Positions 1-9,129 are shown, numbered from the stretch's first letter. The stretch: 19,719 nt of DNA from CALJTV01 sp034433775 (GCA_034433775.1 DAOUAI010000055.1:1-19719), one strand, 5' to 3'. Made by a program: numbers and translations. Notes: generated from the letters alone by a model not told the origin.

Positions 1-871
1 TGCCAACAGTCATAGTGAGAGCACTCAGAACAGCAAACAACAACCCCCAGCTAGCCCCCAGCCATCCCGTCGAGCCAAATACAACCGAAAAGACACGCAG
101 TATTATGGCAAAACCTGCAGCCTTACTAGCAACGGAGAGAAAGGCGGTAATCGGTGTCGGTGCGCCCTCATAAACATCAGGCACCCACATATGAAAAGGA
201 AAGCTCGCAATCTTGAAACCAAAGCCCGCAGCTAAAAAGACCATCCCGACAAGCAAAGCTGGATTTTGGGCTAGTCCACCGGTCGATAACGCCCCCACCA
301 ACTGGGCGATAGCAGCCAGCTTGGTGGTCCCGGAAAGACCAAAGATAAGTGCCATCCCATAAAGCAGCACTGCAGAGGCAACACCTCCCAGAAGTAAGTA
401 TTTAAGCCCCGCTTCGCTGGATTTCTCGTCTTTCAAAAAGGCAACTAGTGCATACAGCGAGATACTGCTTAGCTCTAAAGCAACATAAATAGCTATTAAA
501 TCTGCTGTCGCGGCCAACAGCATCATACCCGCAGCAGCGATAAGCACTAGGGCATAATATTCGCCTTGGAATCTTTCAAATTTACTCACATAATCCTGGG
601 AAGAAAGCACCACTAAACCAGCTATGGCTAAAAACAGCAGCTTAAAAAATATGGCAAACGGATCCACCCATACTGTCTGATAAAATATACTTACTGGCAC
701 CTTACCCAATAGCATGACACTTAAACCAGCCGCGACCGCTAATCCAAAGAGACCAATCACCACTAGCAACACCTTACGTCGGACAAAAAGGTCAGCCAAG
801 ATTAAAATCAGCGCTACGGCTAACAGGGTTATCTCTGGTGCCAGAAAACGAACCTCGTTTAGCAGCATCAT
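1..871 (-). CDS. nuoN: NADH-quinone oxidoreductase subunit N, 3' end cut by window edge
   Basis: This is a proton-pumping antiporter-like subunit of the complex I membrane arm. The frame is open from the ATG at 871 to base 1, giving about 290 residues of a protein usually near 480, so the C-terminal part lies outside the window. The translation starts MMLLNEVRFLAPEITLLA and is almost entirely hydrophobic helices. It includes the segment YVALELSSISLYALVAF, with the conserved Glu of TM5, and FKIASFPFHMWVPDVYEGAP, with the conserved Lys and His; both are typical of NuoN. A GAGG lies 7 nt before the first of two tandem ATG codons. It is the last nuo gene visible and follows nuoM by 63 bp, the widest gap in the operon. 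The family call is secure; only the exact start (871 or 868) is uncertain. Confidence 0.93.
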   Translation of the reverse strand, partial: MMLLNEVRFLAPEITLLAVALILILADLFVRRKVLLVVIGLFGLAVAAGLSVMLLGKVPVSIFYQTVWVDPFAIFFKLLFLAIAGLVVLSSQDYVSKFERFQGEYYALVLIAAAGMMLLAATADLIAIYVALELSSISLYALVAFLKDEKSSEAGLKYLLLGGVASAVLLYGMALIFGLSGTTKLAAIAQLVGALSTGGLAQNPALLVGMVFLAAGFGFKIASFPFHMWVPDVYEGAPTPITAFLSVASKAAGFAIILRVFSVVFGSTGWLGASWGLLFAVLSALTMTVG

Positions 872-934
872 CGCTTGCCCTCAATGAATTTCATCAAACT
901 TAAACACAACATAGCACCCGCTCAATTCGCTATC

Positions 935-2428
935 TCAAAGCCCCAAAAGCTGTATTAATGGCTCAACTCCCATCTTGATAACATTAGTCAAAATAGCAGG
1001 ATACAGACCAACAAGCATAATAGCTATCACAAAAGAAAAAATACATACTTTATCCACATTATCTGCATCAGTTACACCATTAAACTTCTCTTGTGGAGAA
1101 CCATAAAAAACCCTCTGGAGCATCCACAAAATATATCCCGCTGTTAACACCACCCCAAAAACACCCAGAACTGTGTATACCTGTATCCACTTCACTGCAA
1201 CACTGGAGAAGCTGCCAACAAAAGTGATAAACTCAGCAGCAAAACCGCTTGTGCCGGGTAGCCCCAACGATGCTAAGCCGGCTATGGTGAAGACGACTGT
1301 GATTACGGGCATCTGACGTGCCAACCCACCCAAATTGTCTAGATTTCGTTCATGTGACTTTTCGTATACTAGTCCCACCATAGCAAACAAAAGTCCGGTC
1401 ACTATGCCATGGCTGAACATCTGTAAGGTAGCACCAGTAAGGCTTACTGGGCTTAAAGCGAAAATACCCAAAAGCACATAGCCCATGTGGCTCACACTAC
1501 TGTAGGCAATAAGGCGCTTCAAGTCTCTTTGCCTCATAGTCACACCAGCCCCATAAAGTACATTCACCACAGCAAGCGCCACAAACAGAGGGGCATATTG
1601 AAGCGCAATTTCAGGGAAAATACTCACACAGACTCTAATCATTCCATAACCACCCATCTTCAATAAAGCACCAGCCAGAACAACACTCGCAGCCGTTGGA
1701 GCATCGGTGTGGGCATCAGGAAGCCAGGTATGTAGGGGAAACACAGGCAACTTAATAGCAAAACCGATCAACAATAAGAAGAATATGGCTGTCAACGGGA
1801 TTACCGGCTTTACAGCGAGCAGCCCTGTAAGCTCAACCATACTTAATGTGCCGGTGGTAAAATAAAGACTCAAGATACCAGCTAACATTAAAGCGCTACC
1901 GGTGAGAGTGTATATCACATATTTGATAGCCGAGTATTCCTTCCTACCACTCCCCCATATCGAGATAAGAAAATACATCGGTATCAGCTCTAATTCCCAG
2001 AATAGGAAGAATAGGATAAGGTCCAAGGAACAAAAAACGCCCAGTATGCTCGTCTCTAGTAGTAAGAGCCAAGCAAAATACTCGCGAGGTCGCAAATCTA
2101 TCCGCCATGATACAAGAACCGCCAGCACACCAAGAAAGGTCATCAGGATAACCATAGGGAGACTGATCCCATCTACCCCCAGATGATAATAAGCATTGAT
2201 GGCTGATATCCATACTATCTTCTCTTCAAATTGCATCTGTCCTACAATCCCTGGAGACCTGTCAAACTGGCAAAAAACAACCAGTGAAAGGGCAAAAGCA
2301 ACTAAGGCAAAGGAGAGCGCAACAAATTTTGCCGATTTCAGCAGAGACTTCGGCAGAAGAACGATAACAACTGCTCCGATAAGAGGCAAAAACACTATAG
2401 CACTCAAGAAACTAAAACTCACAGACAC
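935..2428 (-). CDS. nuoM: NADH-quinone oxidoreductase subunit M
   Basis: This is the second antiporter-like proton channel of the complex I membrane arm. At 497 residues it has full family length. YHLGVDGIS at about residues 81-89 is a NuoM signature. FWELELIP at 143-150 holds the conserved TM5 Glu. IKLPVFPLHTWLPDAHTDAP at 225-244 holds the central Lys and His of the proton path. About 14 membrane helices are expected. The start used here is a GTG at 2428, directly after GAGGTGA. A second GTG two codons later (2422) lies at better spacing from GAGG and may be the true start. The gene begins 5 bp after the nuoL stop, so the two are very likely co-translated. Confidence 0.96.
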   Translation of the reverse strand: MSVSFSFLSAIVFLPLIGAVVIVLLPKSLLKSAKFVALSFALVAFALSLVVFCQFDRSPGIVGQMQFEEKIVWISAINAYYHLGVDGISLPMVILMTFLGVLAVLVSWRIDLRPREYFAWLLLLETSILGVFCSLDLILFFLFWELELIPMYFLISIWGSGRKEYSAIKYVIYTLTGSALMLAGILSLYFTTGTLSMVELTGLLAVKPVIPLTAIFFLLLIGFAIKLPVFPLHTWLPDAHTDAPTAASVVLAGALLKMGGYGMIRVCVSIFPEIALQYAPLFVALAVVNVLYGAGVTMRQRDLKRLIAYSSVSHMGYVLLGIFALSPVSLTGATLQMFSHGIVTGLLFAMVGLVYEKSHERNLDNLGGLARQMPVITVVFTIAGLASLGLPGTSGFAAEFITFVGSFSSVAVKWIQVYTVLGVFGVVLTAGYILWMLQRVFYGSPQEKFNGVTDADNVDKVCIFSFVIAIMLVGLYPAILTNVIKMGVEPLIQLLGL

Positions 2429-2433
2429 TCACC

Positions 2434-4353
2434 TCAGCTAAAAAGATAGAAGCAAACAGCTATAGCAACAATACCAATGGCCATGGTCATAGCATAAATC
2501 TGCATTTGTCCGGTCTGTGAGCGCCGCATAGTAGCACCTGCAGAAGAAGTGCCACCAGCCACTCCGTTCACCGCACCATCGACAAACCGGGCATCAAAAA
2601 AAGCAAAAGCCGCAAACACCCCATCAACCAGAAAGCGTACTACTATAATCCTCTCGTAGAGTTCATCAAACCAGTACTTGCGATACAATAAAATGTACAC
2701 CGGCTTAAAGACTCTGCCCACTGCCTCTGCAGGTATCCACCTGCGGTCATACATGACATACGCTAACAAGATACCTAACACGGCTACACCCAGCGATATC
2801 ATCGGTAACGGGTGAGTTAAGATGCCAAAGAAACCTTGAACAAAACCGTGCCCACCATCGTGCGCGGCATGCCCCAGAAATCTACCAAAGGAGCCGTTCA
2901 CATTTAACCACCCGGATATAATTGCGAACACAGCTAAGACAACCATAGGCACAAGCATGACAAGCGGAGATTCATGAAGCTTGCCTCCACCATGCTCAAC
3001 GCCGTGCCCGGTTGCTGCTGCCCCTTTATATTCCCCGTGAAAAGTCAGAAATACAGCCCGAAACATATAGAAAGCAGTCATGAACACCGTAATCATGGCT
3101 AGATAAAATAGCACCGGATTACCCTCGAAAGCAGCAGCTAAGACCTCGTCCTTGCTCCAGAACCCAGAAAGTGGCCAGATTCCGGCTAAACTCATAGAGG
3201 CGACAACAAAGGTAGCATATGTCCAGGGCATCGCCTTGCGCAATCCTCCCATTTCCCTCATATCGAAAGTCCCGGTAGCATGATTGACGCTACCAGCACC
3301 AAGAAACAGAAGTGCTTTGAAAAACGCATGGTTGAACAGATGAAAAATGCCCACAGCAATTCCGCCTGTACCTAATCCCAGCATCATATAACCTAGCTGA
3401 CTGATAGTAGAATATGCTAGAACCCGCTTGATATCGGTCATCACCAGCCCCATGCTAGCAGCAAAAATGGCAGTGAAGCCACCTATAATTGCCACAGTAA
3501 TCAGCGCCACATGGCTATGTTCAAACAGCGGGAAAAGACGAGCTACCAAAAACACACCAGCGGCAACCATGGTTGCCGCATGTATTAAAGCACTAACTGG
3601 GGTAGGACCCTCCATCGCGTCTGGCAACCACACATGCAATGGGAATTGGGCTGATTTGCCAACAGCCCCAGCAAAAATCCCCAGTGCCGCCCAAGTTAAA
3701 GTGGTACTAGCCAGACTGCCGGCAACAGCCAGACCATGTAGCTCCTTCATATCAAAAGTACCGGTGTGATAGAAAAGGAACAATACCGCTGCCAGAAAGC
3801 CAAAATCGCCAAACCGGGTGACTATAAAGGCCTTCTTCGCAGCATTAGCAGCCGAGGGGCGATGGAACCAGAAACCTATCAAAAGGTAAGAGCCTAGACC
3901 AACCCCCTCCCAGAAAAGGAAAAGGAAAACCAGGTTATCAGCCAAAACCAGTCCCAACATGCAGGCAGTAAAAAGTGACATGAAGGCAAAATAACGATGG
4001 TAACCGGGGTCGCCATGCATGTAACCCTGAGAATAAACCTGAATCAAAAGGCTGACCAGACTCACCACCACCACCATCACAGCAGACAAAGAATCAACTA
4101 TTAGCCCGATATGGATGCTCAGGTCACCTATAAGCACCCACTGGATGTCCGGGGTAGAGAGCTTGTGTCCCGGGATTGCCAGGACTTCAGCTAGTATCCA
4201 GAAAGAAAGAAGACATGAAACACCAATAGCACCTATGGTTACATAACCACTGACCTTTGGATACTGCCTAAAAAATGGTCTCAGGAATAAAGAGATGACG
4301 ATAAACGACCCTAAAGGACAGAGAAATACCAGCCAAGGAATGCAATGAGGCAT
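2434..4353 (-). CDS. nuoL: NADH-quinone oxidoreductase subunit L
   Basis: This is the distal antiporter-like subunit of complex I and carries the long lateral helix at its C-terminus. It has 639 residues, normal for the family. FLFWEGVGLGSYLLIGFW at about 145-162 contains the conserved Glu. VGKSAQFPLHVWLPDAMEGP at 231-250 and LIHAATMVAAG at 256-266 carry the Lys and His residues of the proton path. Residues of roughly 475-495 are rich in Gly and His, in an extramembrane loop. The ATG at 4353 overlaps the stop of the upstream small gene by one base (TAATG). An AAGGAG about 8 nt upstream supports this start. It belongs to the nuo operon between the DUF2007-like gene and nuoM. Confidence 0.97.
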   Translation of the reverse strand: MPHCIPWLVFLCPLGSFIVISLFLRPFFRQYPKVSGYVTIGAIGVSCLLSFWILAEVLAIPGHKLSTPDIQWVLIGDLSIHIGLIVDSLSAVMVVVVSLVSLLIQVYSQGYMHGDPGYHRYFAFMSLFTACMLGLVLADNLVFLFLFWEGVGLGSYLLIGFWFHRPSAANAAKKAFIVTRFGDFGFLAAVLFLFYHTGTFDMKELHGLAVAGSLASTTLTWAALGIFAGAVGKSAQFPLHVWLPDAMEGPTPVSALIHAATMVAAGVFLVARLFPLFEHSHVALITVAIIGGFTAIFAASMGLVMTDIKRVLAYSTISQLGYMMLGLGTGGIAVGIFHLFNHAFFKALLFLGAGSVNHATGTFDMREMGGLRKAMPWTYATFVVASMSLAGIWPLSGFWSKDEVLAAAFEGNPVLFYLAMITVFMTAFYMFRAVFLTFHGEYKGAAATGHGVEHGGGKLHESPLVMLVPMVVLAVFAIISGWLNVNGSFGRFLGHAAHDGGHGFVQGFFGILTHPLPMISLGVAVLGILLAYVMYDRRWIPAEAVGRVFKPVYILLYRKYWFDELYERIIVVRFLVDGVFAAFAFFDARFVDGAVNGVAGGTSSAGATMRRSQTGQMQIYAMTMAIGIVAIAVCFYLFS

Positions 4354-4547
4354 TAGAGTCTCCTTAGAATCTCCTCAACGACATGTACACGCTCTTGGGA
4401 AACAAAAATACGGTAAGCAGCTAATTCGCCAACACCGGCTGTCTCAGTATCAGGCAACACCAAAGTCGGTACCCCCTCTCCTTCAAAAAACTCCTTCCAC
4501 ATCTCGGCTATCATTAAATTTGGCGCTGTCTTAACTTGCACCCACAT
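4353..4547 (-). CDS. Small DUF2007-like protein inside the nuo operon
   Basis: This encodes a soluble protein of 64 residues starting MWVQVKTAPNLMIAEMWKEF. The pattern is a short strand, then an amphipathic helix, a Glu-Gly-x-Gly-x-Pro turn, a hydrophobic strand and a C-terminal helix (ERVHVVEEILRRL). This resembles the DUF2007 family (putative prokaryotic signal-transducing protein), whose function is not known. It is not a recognised complex I subunit, yet it sits between nuoK and nuoL. Its stop shares a base with the nuoL start. Two starts are possible: the ATG at 4547, chosen because the family usually begins at this strand, or a GTG at 4562 that would overlap nuoK by 7 nt. The nuoL Shine-Dalgarno lies inside its last codons, so its translation may be coupled to that of nuoL. 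Family assignment is by eye and is moderate. Confidence 0.78.
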   Translation of the reverse strand: MWVQVKTAPNLMIAEMWKEFFEGEGVPTLVLPDTETAGVGELAAYRIFVSQERVHVVEEILRRL

Positions 4548-4555
4548 TTTTCCAG

Positions 4556-4867
4556 TTACCACTTCATCAAATCAAAGTTATTAATATCCACAGACTTTCG
4601 GCTTCGATAAATCGCAAATATAATAGCTATGCCTACAGCAACCTCAGCCGCAGCTACCACAATAACAAACACAGCGAATATCTGTCCGGTAAGAAGCGTT
4701 GGCGTGATATAACGAGAAAACGCAACCAGAGCAATGTTAGTCGCATTAAGCATTATTTCAATGCACATCAAAATAATCACAACATTGCGTTTGGCTAAAA
4801 CTCCATAAAGCCCGATGCTAAACAAAACACCCGACAAAATGAGATAATGCAGTAAACCAACCGACAT
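4556..4867 (-). CDS. nuoK: NADH-quinone oxidoreductase subunit K
   Basis: This is a small three-helix subunit of the complex I membrane arm, related to MrpC. It has 103 residues, the usual length. CIEIMLNATNIALVAF at about 35-50 carries the conserved Glu37 of helix 2, and AAAEVAVGIAI carries Glu75 of helix 3. Both match the two Glu residues essential for proton translocation in this family. The short C-terminal tail is polar. The ATG at 4867 comes 4 bp after the nuoJ stop. The J-K order is the normal one. Confidence 0.96.
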   Translation of the reverse strand: MSVGLLHYLILSGVLFSIGLYGVLAKRNVVIILMCIEIMLNATNIALVAFSRYITPTLLTGQIFAVFVIVVAAAEVAVGIAIIFAIYRSRKSVDINNFDLMKW

Positions 4868-4871
4868 TTCT

Positions 4872-5357
4872 TTATTTCTCCCTCATTAACGCGATGGCAC
4901 CAATGACTGCCGCCACCAGCAAAAAACCAGCAATTTCCACCGGTAATAAATAGCCACCTTCCCCGAACAAGCTCGCCCCTATACCAGTGACTGTCGGTTG
5001 TTTTGGCGCTTCACTACTTATCAACCATTTGGTACCGGCTAGTCCCCAACCCAAAACTAACACGAAAGCTAAAGCCGCTGCAAAAGCAGGAAGGCGAAAC
5101 CTCCCTGATGGACTCCCCCGCCAAACATCCTGAGTCAACATGACAGCCACTACAATTAGTATTGAGATAGCACCGACATAGATAAGAACTTGTACTACAG
5201 CCAGAAAATCAGCATAAAGTGTCACGTAAATCCCAGCTACCGCTAGGAAAAGCAATATCATACTTAATGCTGCTCTAAATACATCGCGTAGAACTACAAC
5301 ACCCAGAGCCGCTACCACAGCCGTAAATGCCAAAAGCCAGAATATTATGTCAAACAC
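4872..5357 (-). CDS. nuoJ: NADH-quinone oxidoreductase subunit J
   Basis: This is the five-helix membrane subunit of complex I that lies beside NuoK. It has 161 residues. The segment YADFLAVVQVLIYVGAISILIVVAVML at about 48-74 is the hallmark third-helix region, including the Gly around which the pi-bulge helix rotates in other species. The C-terminal helix ends in the polar tail MREK. The start is a GTG at 5357, overlapping the nuoI stop by 8 nt, so translation is probably coupled. The long loop between about 108 and 135 is variable in the family. Confidence 0.95.
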   Translation of the reverse strand: MFDIIFWLLAFTAVVAALGVVVLRDVFRAALSMILLFLAVAGIYVTLYADFLAVVQVLIYVGAISILIVVAVMLTQDVWRGSPSGRFRLPAFAAALAFVLVLGWGLAGTKWLISSEAPKQPTVTGIGASLFGEGGYLLPVEIAGFLLVAAVIGAIALMREK

Positions 5358-5898
5358 CTCGACCCCTTTTCTTGCTTAATGGAATAAGATTCAATTTCTG
5401 CCCGCCATCACTCCTATCCCAATAAATCAACAGGCTTTGTTTGGGCAAAGTCATCTCGATATTAGGTCGAGCATATCCGCTTGGCTTTCTCAAATCTGAA
5501 ATAACTAGTTCCTCCTTACCCAACACCAAATCCCTACGCCGGTACTTCGCCCCTTCGTAACACACGCTCATTGCCAGTGCCTCGTAAGGACAAGACTCCA
5601 CACACAGCCCACAGAACATGCACCGCCCTGCATCCAGTTCAAATTTGTCAACGACATAATTGTTCTGGTCACCAATATGAGTAACTATCTCAATATTCCC
5701 CTGAGGACAACTCTTAGCACACGTGGCACAGCCGGTACATTTTTCCGGGTACCATACCAGCTCGCAACCTCGTATTCGTCTAGATACAATCAACTTTTCT
5801 TCAGGATATTGAACAGTAATCGGGGGGCGGAAGAGGTGTCTAAAAGTGACCGCCATCCCTTTAAGTATGCCTATCCCGTATCTTTCAAACTTCAACAC
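5350..5898 (-). CDS. nuoI: NADH-quinone oxidoreductase subunit I, 2x[4Fe-4S]
   Basis: This is the peripheral-arm subunit that carries clusters N6a and N6b and passes electrons towards NuoB. It has 182 residues. Two CxxCxxCxxxCP motifs are visible: Cys54, 57, 60, 64 and Cys93, 96, 99, 103. The amphipathic N-terminal helix ILKGMAVTFRHLFRPPITVQYP (residues 11-32) is typical and anchors the subunit on NuoH. The start is a GTG at 5898, overlapping nuoH by 14 nt, with AGGAAAAGGA just before it. In an enzyme without NuoEFG, NuoI is the likely entry point for electrons from an external donor; that is inference. Confidence 0.96.
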   Translation of the reverse strand: MLKFERYGIGILKGMAVTFRHLFRPPITVQYPEEKLIVSRRIRGCELVWYPEKCTGCATCAKSCPQGNIEIVTHIGDQNNYVVDKFELDAGRCMFCGLCVESCPYEALAMSVCYEGAKYRRRDLVLGKEELVISDLRKPSGYARPNIEMTLPKQSLLIYWDRSDGGQKLNLIPLSKKRGRGV

Positions 5899-6994
5899 GT
5901 CCTTTTCCTAGAACAAATAGTCTCGACCAAGCCAATATCAGGATTCCAGCTAGAATAATATTTACCGCCACAACCACCCATGGCAATAGTTCTACCAACC
6001 AAAGCACCTCAACAGCCACCACGAGCAGATTGACCATAGCCATAGGGAAAAGCCCCTTCCAAGCGAAAGCCATTAACTGGTCAACCCTCAGCCGCGGTAA
6101 TGTAGCCCGCAGCCACACAATAAGCGAAAATATAGCTATAACTTTAACCACAAACCATAGAAACGGCGGCAACACTGGTCCGTGCCAGCCACCGAGGAAA
6201 AGAACGGTAACAATACAGGCATACGCCAGCGCATGACCATACTCACCCAGATAGAACATGGCAAACTTCATACCTGAGTACTCTGTGTGGTAACCAGCTA
6301 CAATTTCAGAGTCAGCTTCCAGAAGGTCGAAGGGACAACGGTTCATTTCAGCCAAGGCACCAAGGAAGAAAATAAGAAACCCCAAAGGTTGCGTTACAAT
6401 AAACGGGATATTCTGAGCATCGACTATCTTCGTCATCGATAGCGACCCAGCCATTAACACTACGCCAAGGATCGACAGCACCACTGGCAGTTCGTAGCTT
6501 ACTATCTGAGCTACTGTCCTCATAGCTGCTATCAAAGCATATTTATTGTTTGAGCCCCATCCCGCCATATAAATCCCAACCGCCGACACAGAGCTGATAG
6601 CCACTATGTACAGCACGCCGACATTCAGGTCAGCTAGTATAGCCCCCCCACTCAAAGGCACAACTGCAAAAACCATCAACACTGGTGTAAAGACCACTAT
6701 AGGTGCCAGCCAGTGGACAAACTTATCAGCCCTCTCCGGAATAATATCTTCCTTGAGCAATATCTTCACAGCGGTAGCAATCGGTTGAAAGATTCCTTCA
6801 GGTCCAAGTCGATTAGGCCCCAGACGAATCTGGAACCGACCGAGCAAACGCCGTTCATACCAAATAAAAACAATCACCAGAGTCAGGACAAAACCGAGTA
6901 TAACGACAATACCTACCACACCGGCTATGACATAGGCTGCCCAGTCCGGGTAAATAGCACCTAACCAGTCCTGAAATTGCTCCAGTAGTGTCAT
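5885..6994 (-). CDS. nuoH: NADH-quinone oxidoreductase subunit H
   Basis: This membrane subunit forms the base of the quinone chamber and couples the peripheral arm to the proton pumps. Signatures are YERRLLGRFQIRLGPNRLGP at about 46-65, KILLKEDIIPERAD at 77-90, and AEMNRCPFDLLEADSEIVAG followed by YHTEYSGMKFA at 215-246. These include the conserved acidic residues facing the quinone channel. Cys replaces the usual Ala in NRxPFDL. The ATG at 6994 is preferred because it forms TAATG with the nuoD stop. A TTG eight codons upstream (7018) would overlap nuoD by 25 nt. From 6994 the protein has 369 residues. Confidence 0.96.
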   Translation of the reverse strand: MTLLEQFQDWLGAIYPDWAAYVIAGVVGIVVILGFVLTLVIVFIWYERRLLGRFQIRLGPNRLGPEGIFQPIATAVKILLKEDIIPERADKFVHWLAPIVVFTPVLMVFAVVPLSGGAILADLNVGVLYIVAISSVSAVGIYMAGWGSNNKYALIAAMRTVAQIVSYELPVVLSILGVVLMAGSLSMTKIVDAQNIPFIVTQPLGFLIFFLGALAEMNRCPFDLLEADSEIVAGYHTEYSGMKFAMFYLGEYGHALAYACIVTVLFLGGWHGPVLPPFLWFVVKVIAIFSLIVWLRATLPRLRVDQLMAFAWKGLFPMAMVNLLVVAVEVLWLVELLPWVVVAVNIILAGILILAWSRLFVLGKGRVEV

Positions 6995-8097
6995 TACCTG
7001 TCTATCTCTCCAAGACAAACGTCGATGCTACCGAAAATGACAATCAGGTCAGCTATCTTCCACCCCACAACCATGTCTCTGAGTGCTGTGAGGTTAATCA
7101 GCGTTGGCGAACGGACATGAAATCTGTACGGCGCTATCGAATTATCACTGACCAGATAAAAGCCAAGTTCACCCTTAGGCGCCTCAATATGCCCATACAC
7201 CTCGCCACTGGGTAACCGAAATGGTTTCGGCAATTTGATGCAAATCTCACCTCGTGGCAACTGCTTCATTGCTTGCTCTATAATTCGCACACTTTGTCTC
7301 ATCTCTTGGATCCGCACCCAATAGCGGTCATAGCAATCGCCCGCCACCCCCACAGGTACCTCAAAATCAAAGCGCTCATAGATCGAATACGGGTCTGCCT
7401 TACGAATATCCCACTTGACCCCGCTGGCTCTCAATACCGGACCGCTGGCAGCAATGTTTATCGCCGTTGCCCTGGGCAATACCCCCACACCCTTAGTTCG
7501 AGCAAGCAAAATTTCATTCTGTGATAATAGCTGCTCATACTCGTCGATGAATCGCGGCATCTCACCAACAAATTTCTCCAACGCCGGTAAGAATTCTTCG
7601 GGAATATCATGGCTGACCCCACCTACCCTCATATAGTTATAGGTCAGTCTCTGCCCACAGACCATCTCAAAAAGGTCCATAATCTTCTCTCTTTCCCTCC
7701 ACATATATAGCACCGGCGTCATCATGGCACCTAGGTCATTCAGGAAAAACCCCACTGCCATCAAATGACTTGATATACGCATCAGCTCTGCCATGATAAC
7801 CCTGAGATGTTCAGCTCGCTCTGGAACCTTTATGCCCGCTAGCTTTTCAACCGCTAGCACATAACCAAAGTTGTTAGTCATCGAAGCCAGGTAATCAAGC
7901 CTATCGGTAAGCGGGATCACCTGTGTATAAGTCCTAGACTCAGCCAGCTTCTCGATGCCACGATGAAGATACCCAATAACAGGCTCCACATTAACAACCA
8001 CCTCCCCATCAAGCGTCACCCTCATCCGAAACACACCATGGGTGGAAGGATGTTGTGGACCAACATTAAGAATAAACGGTTCGGTCTTTAGAGCCAT
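6994..8097 (-). CDS. nuoD: NADH-quinone oxidoreductase subunit D (49 kDa)
   Basis: This is the quinone-site subunit of the connecting module, related to the large subunit of [NiFe] hydrogenases. It has 367 residues, close to the bacterial norm, and is not fused to NuoC. FILNVGPQHPSTHGVFR near the N-terminus contains the quinone-binding His. IGYLHRGIEKLAE and the C-terminal GSIDVCLGEIDR are also family signatures. Cys stands in the C-terminal motif where Val is more usual. The ATG at 8097 starts one base after the nuoC stop, and the TAA stop overlaps the nuoH ATG. Confidence 0.97.
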   Translation of the reverse strand: MALKTEPFILNVGPQHPSTHGVFRMRVTLDGEVVVNVEPVIGYLHRGIEKLAESRTYTQVIPLTDRLDYLASMTNNFGYVLAVEKLAGIKVPERAEHLRVIMAELMRISSHLMAVGFFLNDLGAMMTPVLYMWREREKIMDLFEMVCGQRLTYNYMRVGGVSHDIPEEFLPALEKFVGEMPRFIDEYEQLLSQNEILLARTKGVGVLPRATAINIAASGPVLRASGVKWDIRKADPYSIYERFDFEVPVGVAGDCYDRYWVRIQEMRQSVRIIEQAMKQLPRGEICIKLPKPFRLPSGEVYGHIEAPKGELGFYLVSDNSIAPYRFHVRSPTLINLTALRDMVVGWKIADLIVIFGSIDVCLGEIDR

Positions 8098-8098
8098 C

Positions 8099-8539
8099 CT
8101 ATAAATAGTCCTTTCTCAATGGATGCCCAATAAAACCTTCCCACAAGAACAACCGCTTTAAGCTAGGATGCCCTTCAAACACAATCCCCATGAGGTCATA
8201 CACCTCGCGCTCCTGAAAATCTGCAGCACGCCACACATCAACCACCGAAGGTACCACAGGTCTATCTCTATCAGTGCACCTAACCTTCAATACCAAACTA
8301 TGGTTATTTGTCAAAGACACTAAATGGTAGACAACTTCAAAATAGTCTAAATAGTCCACCGCAGTAAGGTTTGCCAGATAATCGAACTCAAATTCCGGGC
8401 TATCCCTTAAAAACCTAGCTAGCTCCCGAAGCCGTTCACTTTTAACCACAACACCTGACTTTCCCGATTCCATAACCGAACCAGGAAACTTCTCGCCCAG
8501 TATTCTAGCTACTGCCTCGCAGTCTAGAGCTACAGTCAT
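8099..8539 (-). CDS. nuoC: NADH-quinone oxidoreductase subunit C (30 kDa)
   Basis: This is a connecting-module subunit that packs against NuoD. It carries the 30 kDa subunit signature near its C-terminus: EREVYDLMGIVFEGHPSLKR, then WEGFIGHPLRKDYL. The ATG at 8539 overlaps the nuoB stop as ATGA and gives 146 residues. The frame stays open further upstream inside nuoB (to 8785), but that extension is Cys- and Arg-rich and has no family similarity, so it is rejected. The protein is slightly short compared with many NuoC proteins, mainly at the N-terminus. Confidence 0.95.
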   Translation of the reverse strand: MTVALDCEAVARILGEKFPGSVMESGKSGVVVKSERLRELARFLRDSPEFEFDYLANLTAVDYLDYFEVVYHLVSLTNNHSLVLKVRCTDRDRPVVPSVVDVWRAADFQEREVYDLMGIVFEGHPSLKRLFLWEGFIGHPLRKDYL

Positions 8540-9129
8540 ACCTTCTTGATGGTATCCCGTAATATCTTTTGATGTATTAACCTGATACCATGGATAAGCC
8601 CCTCGGGACGCGGTGGGCAGCCAGGCACATAGACATCTACCGGCACTATCCGGTTCAACCCGGGCACGACGCTGTATGATTCTCTGAAAGTACCGCCGCT
8701 TATCGCACAAGCACCCATAGCTATAACCCACTTGGGCTCTGCCATCTGCTCGTAGATCAACTTCACAGCTGGCGCCATCTTCCATGTTATCGTACCGGCT
8801 ACTATCATTAAATCAGCCTGTCGTGGCGACCAGCGAAAAATATCCATACCAAAACGAGCAATGTCAAAACGCGATGCGGCTGTAGCAATCATTTCAAAGG
8901 CGCAACATGCCAGACCAAACATGAGTGGAAACACCGAGCGCGACCGAGCCCAATCAATGACATAGTCCACAGTAGTTAACAGGACATTGCGCCTGAGTTC
9001 AGTTTCAAGCCAGCGATCAGGATCCGGTATCGGTTGTTGACAGGACCCCTTTAATGACTCCACTTCCCGCCCCTCGACTATGTCAATGTAACTGCCGGGC
9101 AATGACAGCTCGTGTCTTTCTATTTCCAT
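8536..9129 (-). CDS. nuoB: NADH-quinone oxidoreductase subunit B (cluster N2)
   Basis: This subunit carries cluster N2, the [4Fe-4S] centre that reduces quinone. It has 197 residues. The four ligands are visible: the tandem Cys75-Cys76 in FGLACCAFEM, Cys141 in MGACAISGG and Cys171 in VPGCPPRPEGL. The first 45 residues form a polar extension, longer than in many NuoB proteins; it contains one extra Cys (Cys30) of no known role. The ATG at 9129 overlaps the nuoA end and has AAAGGAG 7 nt upstream, so the start is well supported. Confidence 0.97.
   Translation of the reverse strand: MEIERHELSLPGSYIDIVEGREVESLKGSCQQPIPDPDRWLETELRRNVLLTTVDYVIDWARSRSVFPLMFGLACCAFEMIATAASRFDIARFGMDIFRWSPRQADLMIVAGTITWKMAPAVKLIYEQMAEPKWVIAMGACAISGGTFRESYSVVPGLNRIVPVDVYVPGCPPRPEGLIHGIRLIHQKILRDTIKKV

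Noticed and set aside
1902..2441. Plus-strand open frames over nuoM
   Set aside because: They are antisense to conserved nuoM codons and their translations show no domain; they are shadows of the real gene.
8540..8785. Extended N-terminus of nuoC overlapping nuoB
   Set aside because: The upstream frame is open but lies entirely in the nuoB coding region, is Cys- and Arg-rich and has no NuoC similarity. The ATG at 8539 forms ATGA with the nuoB stop.
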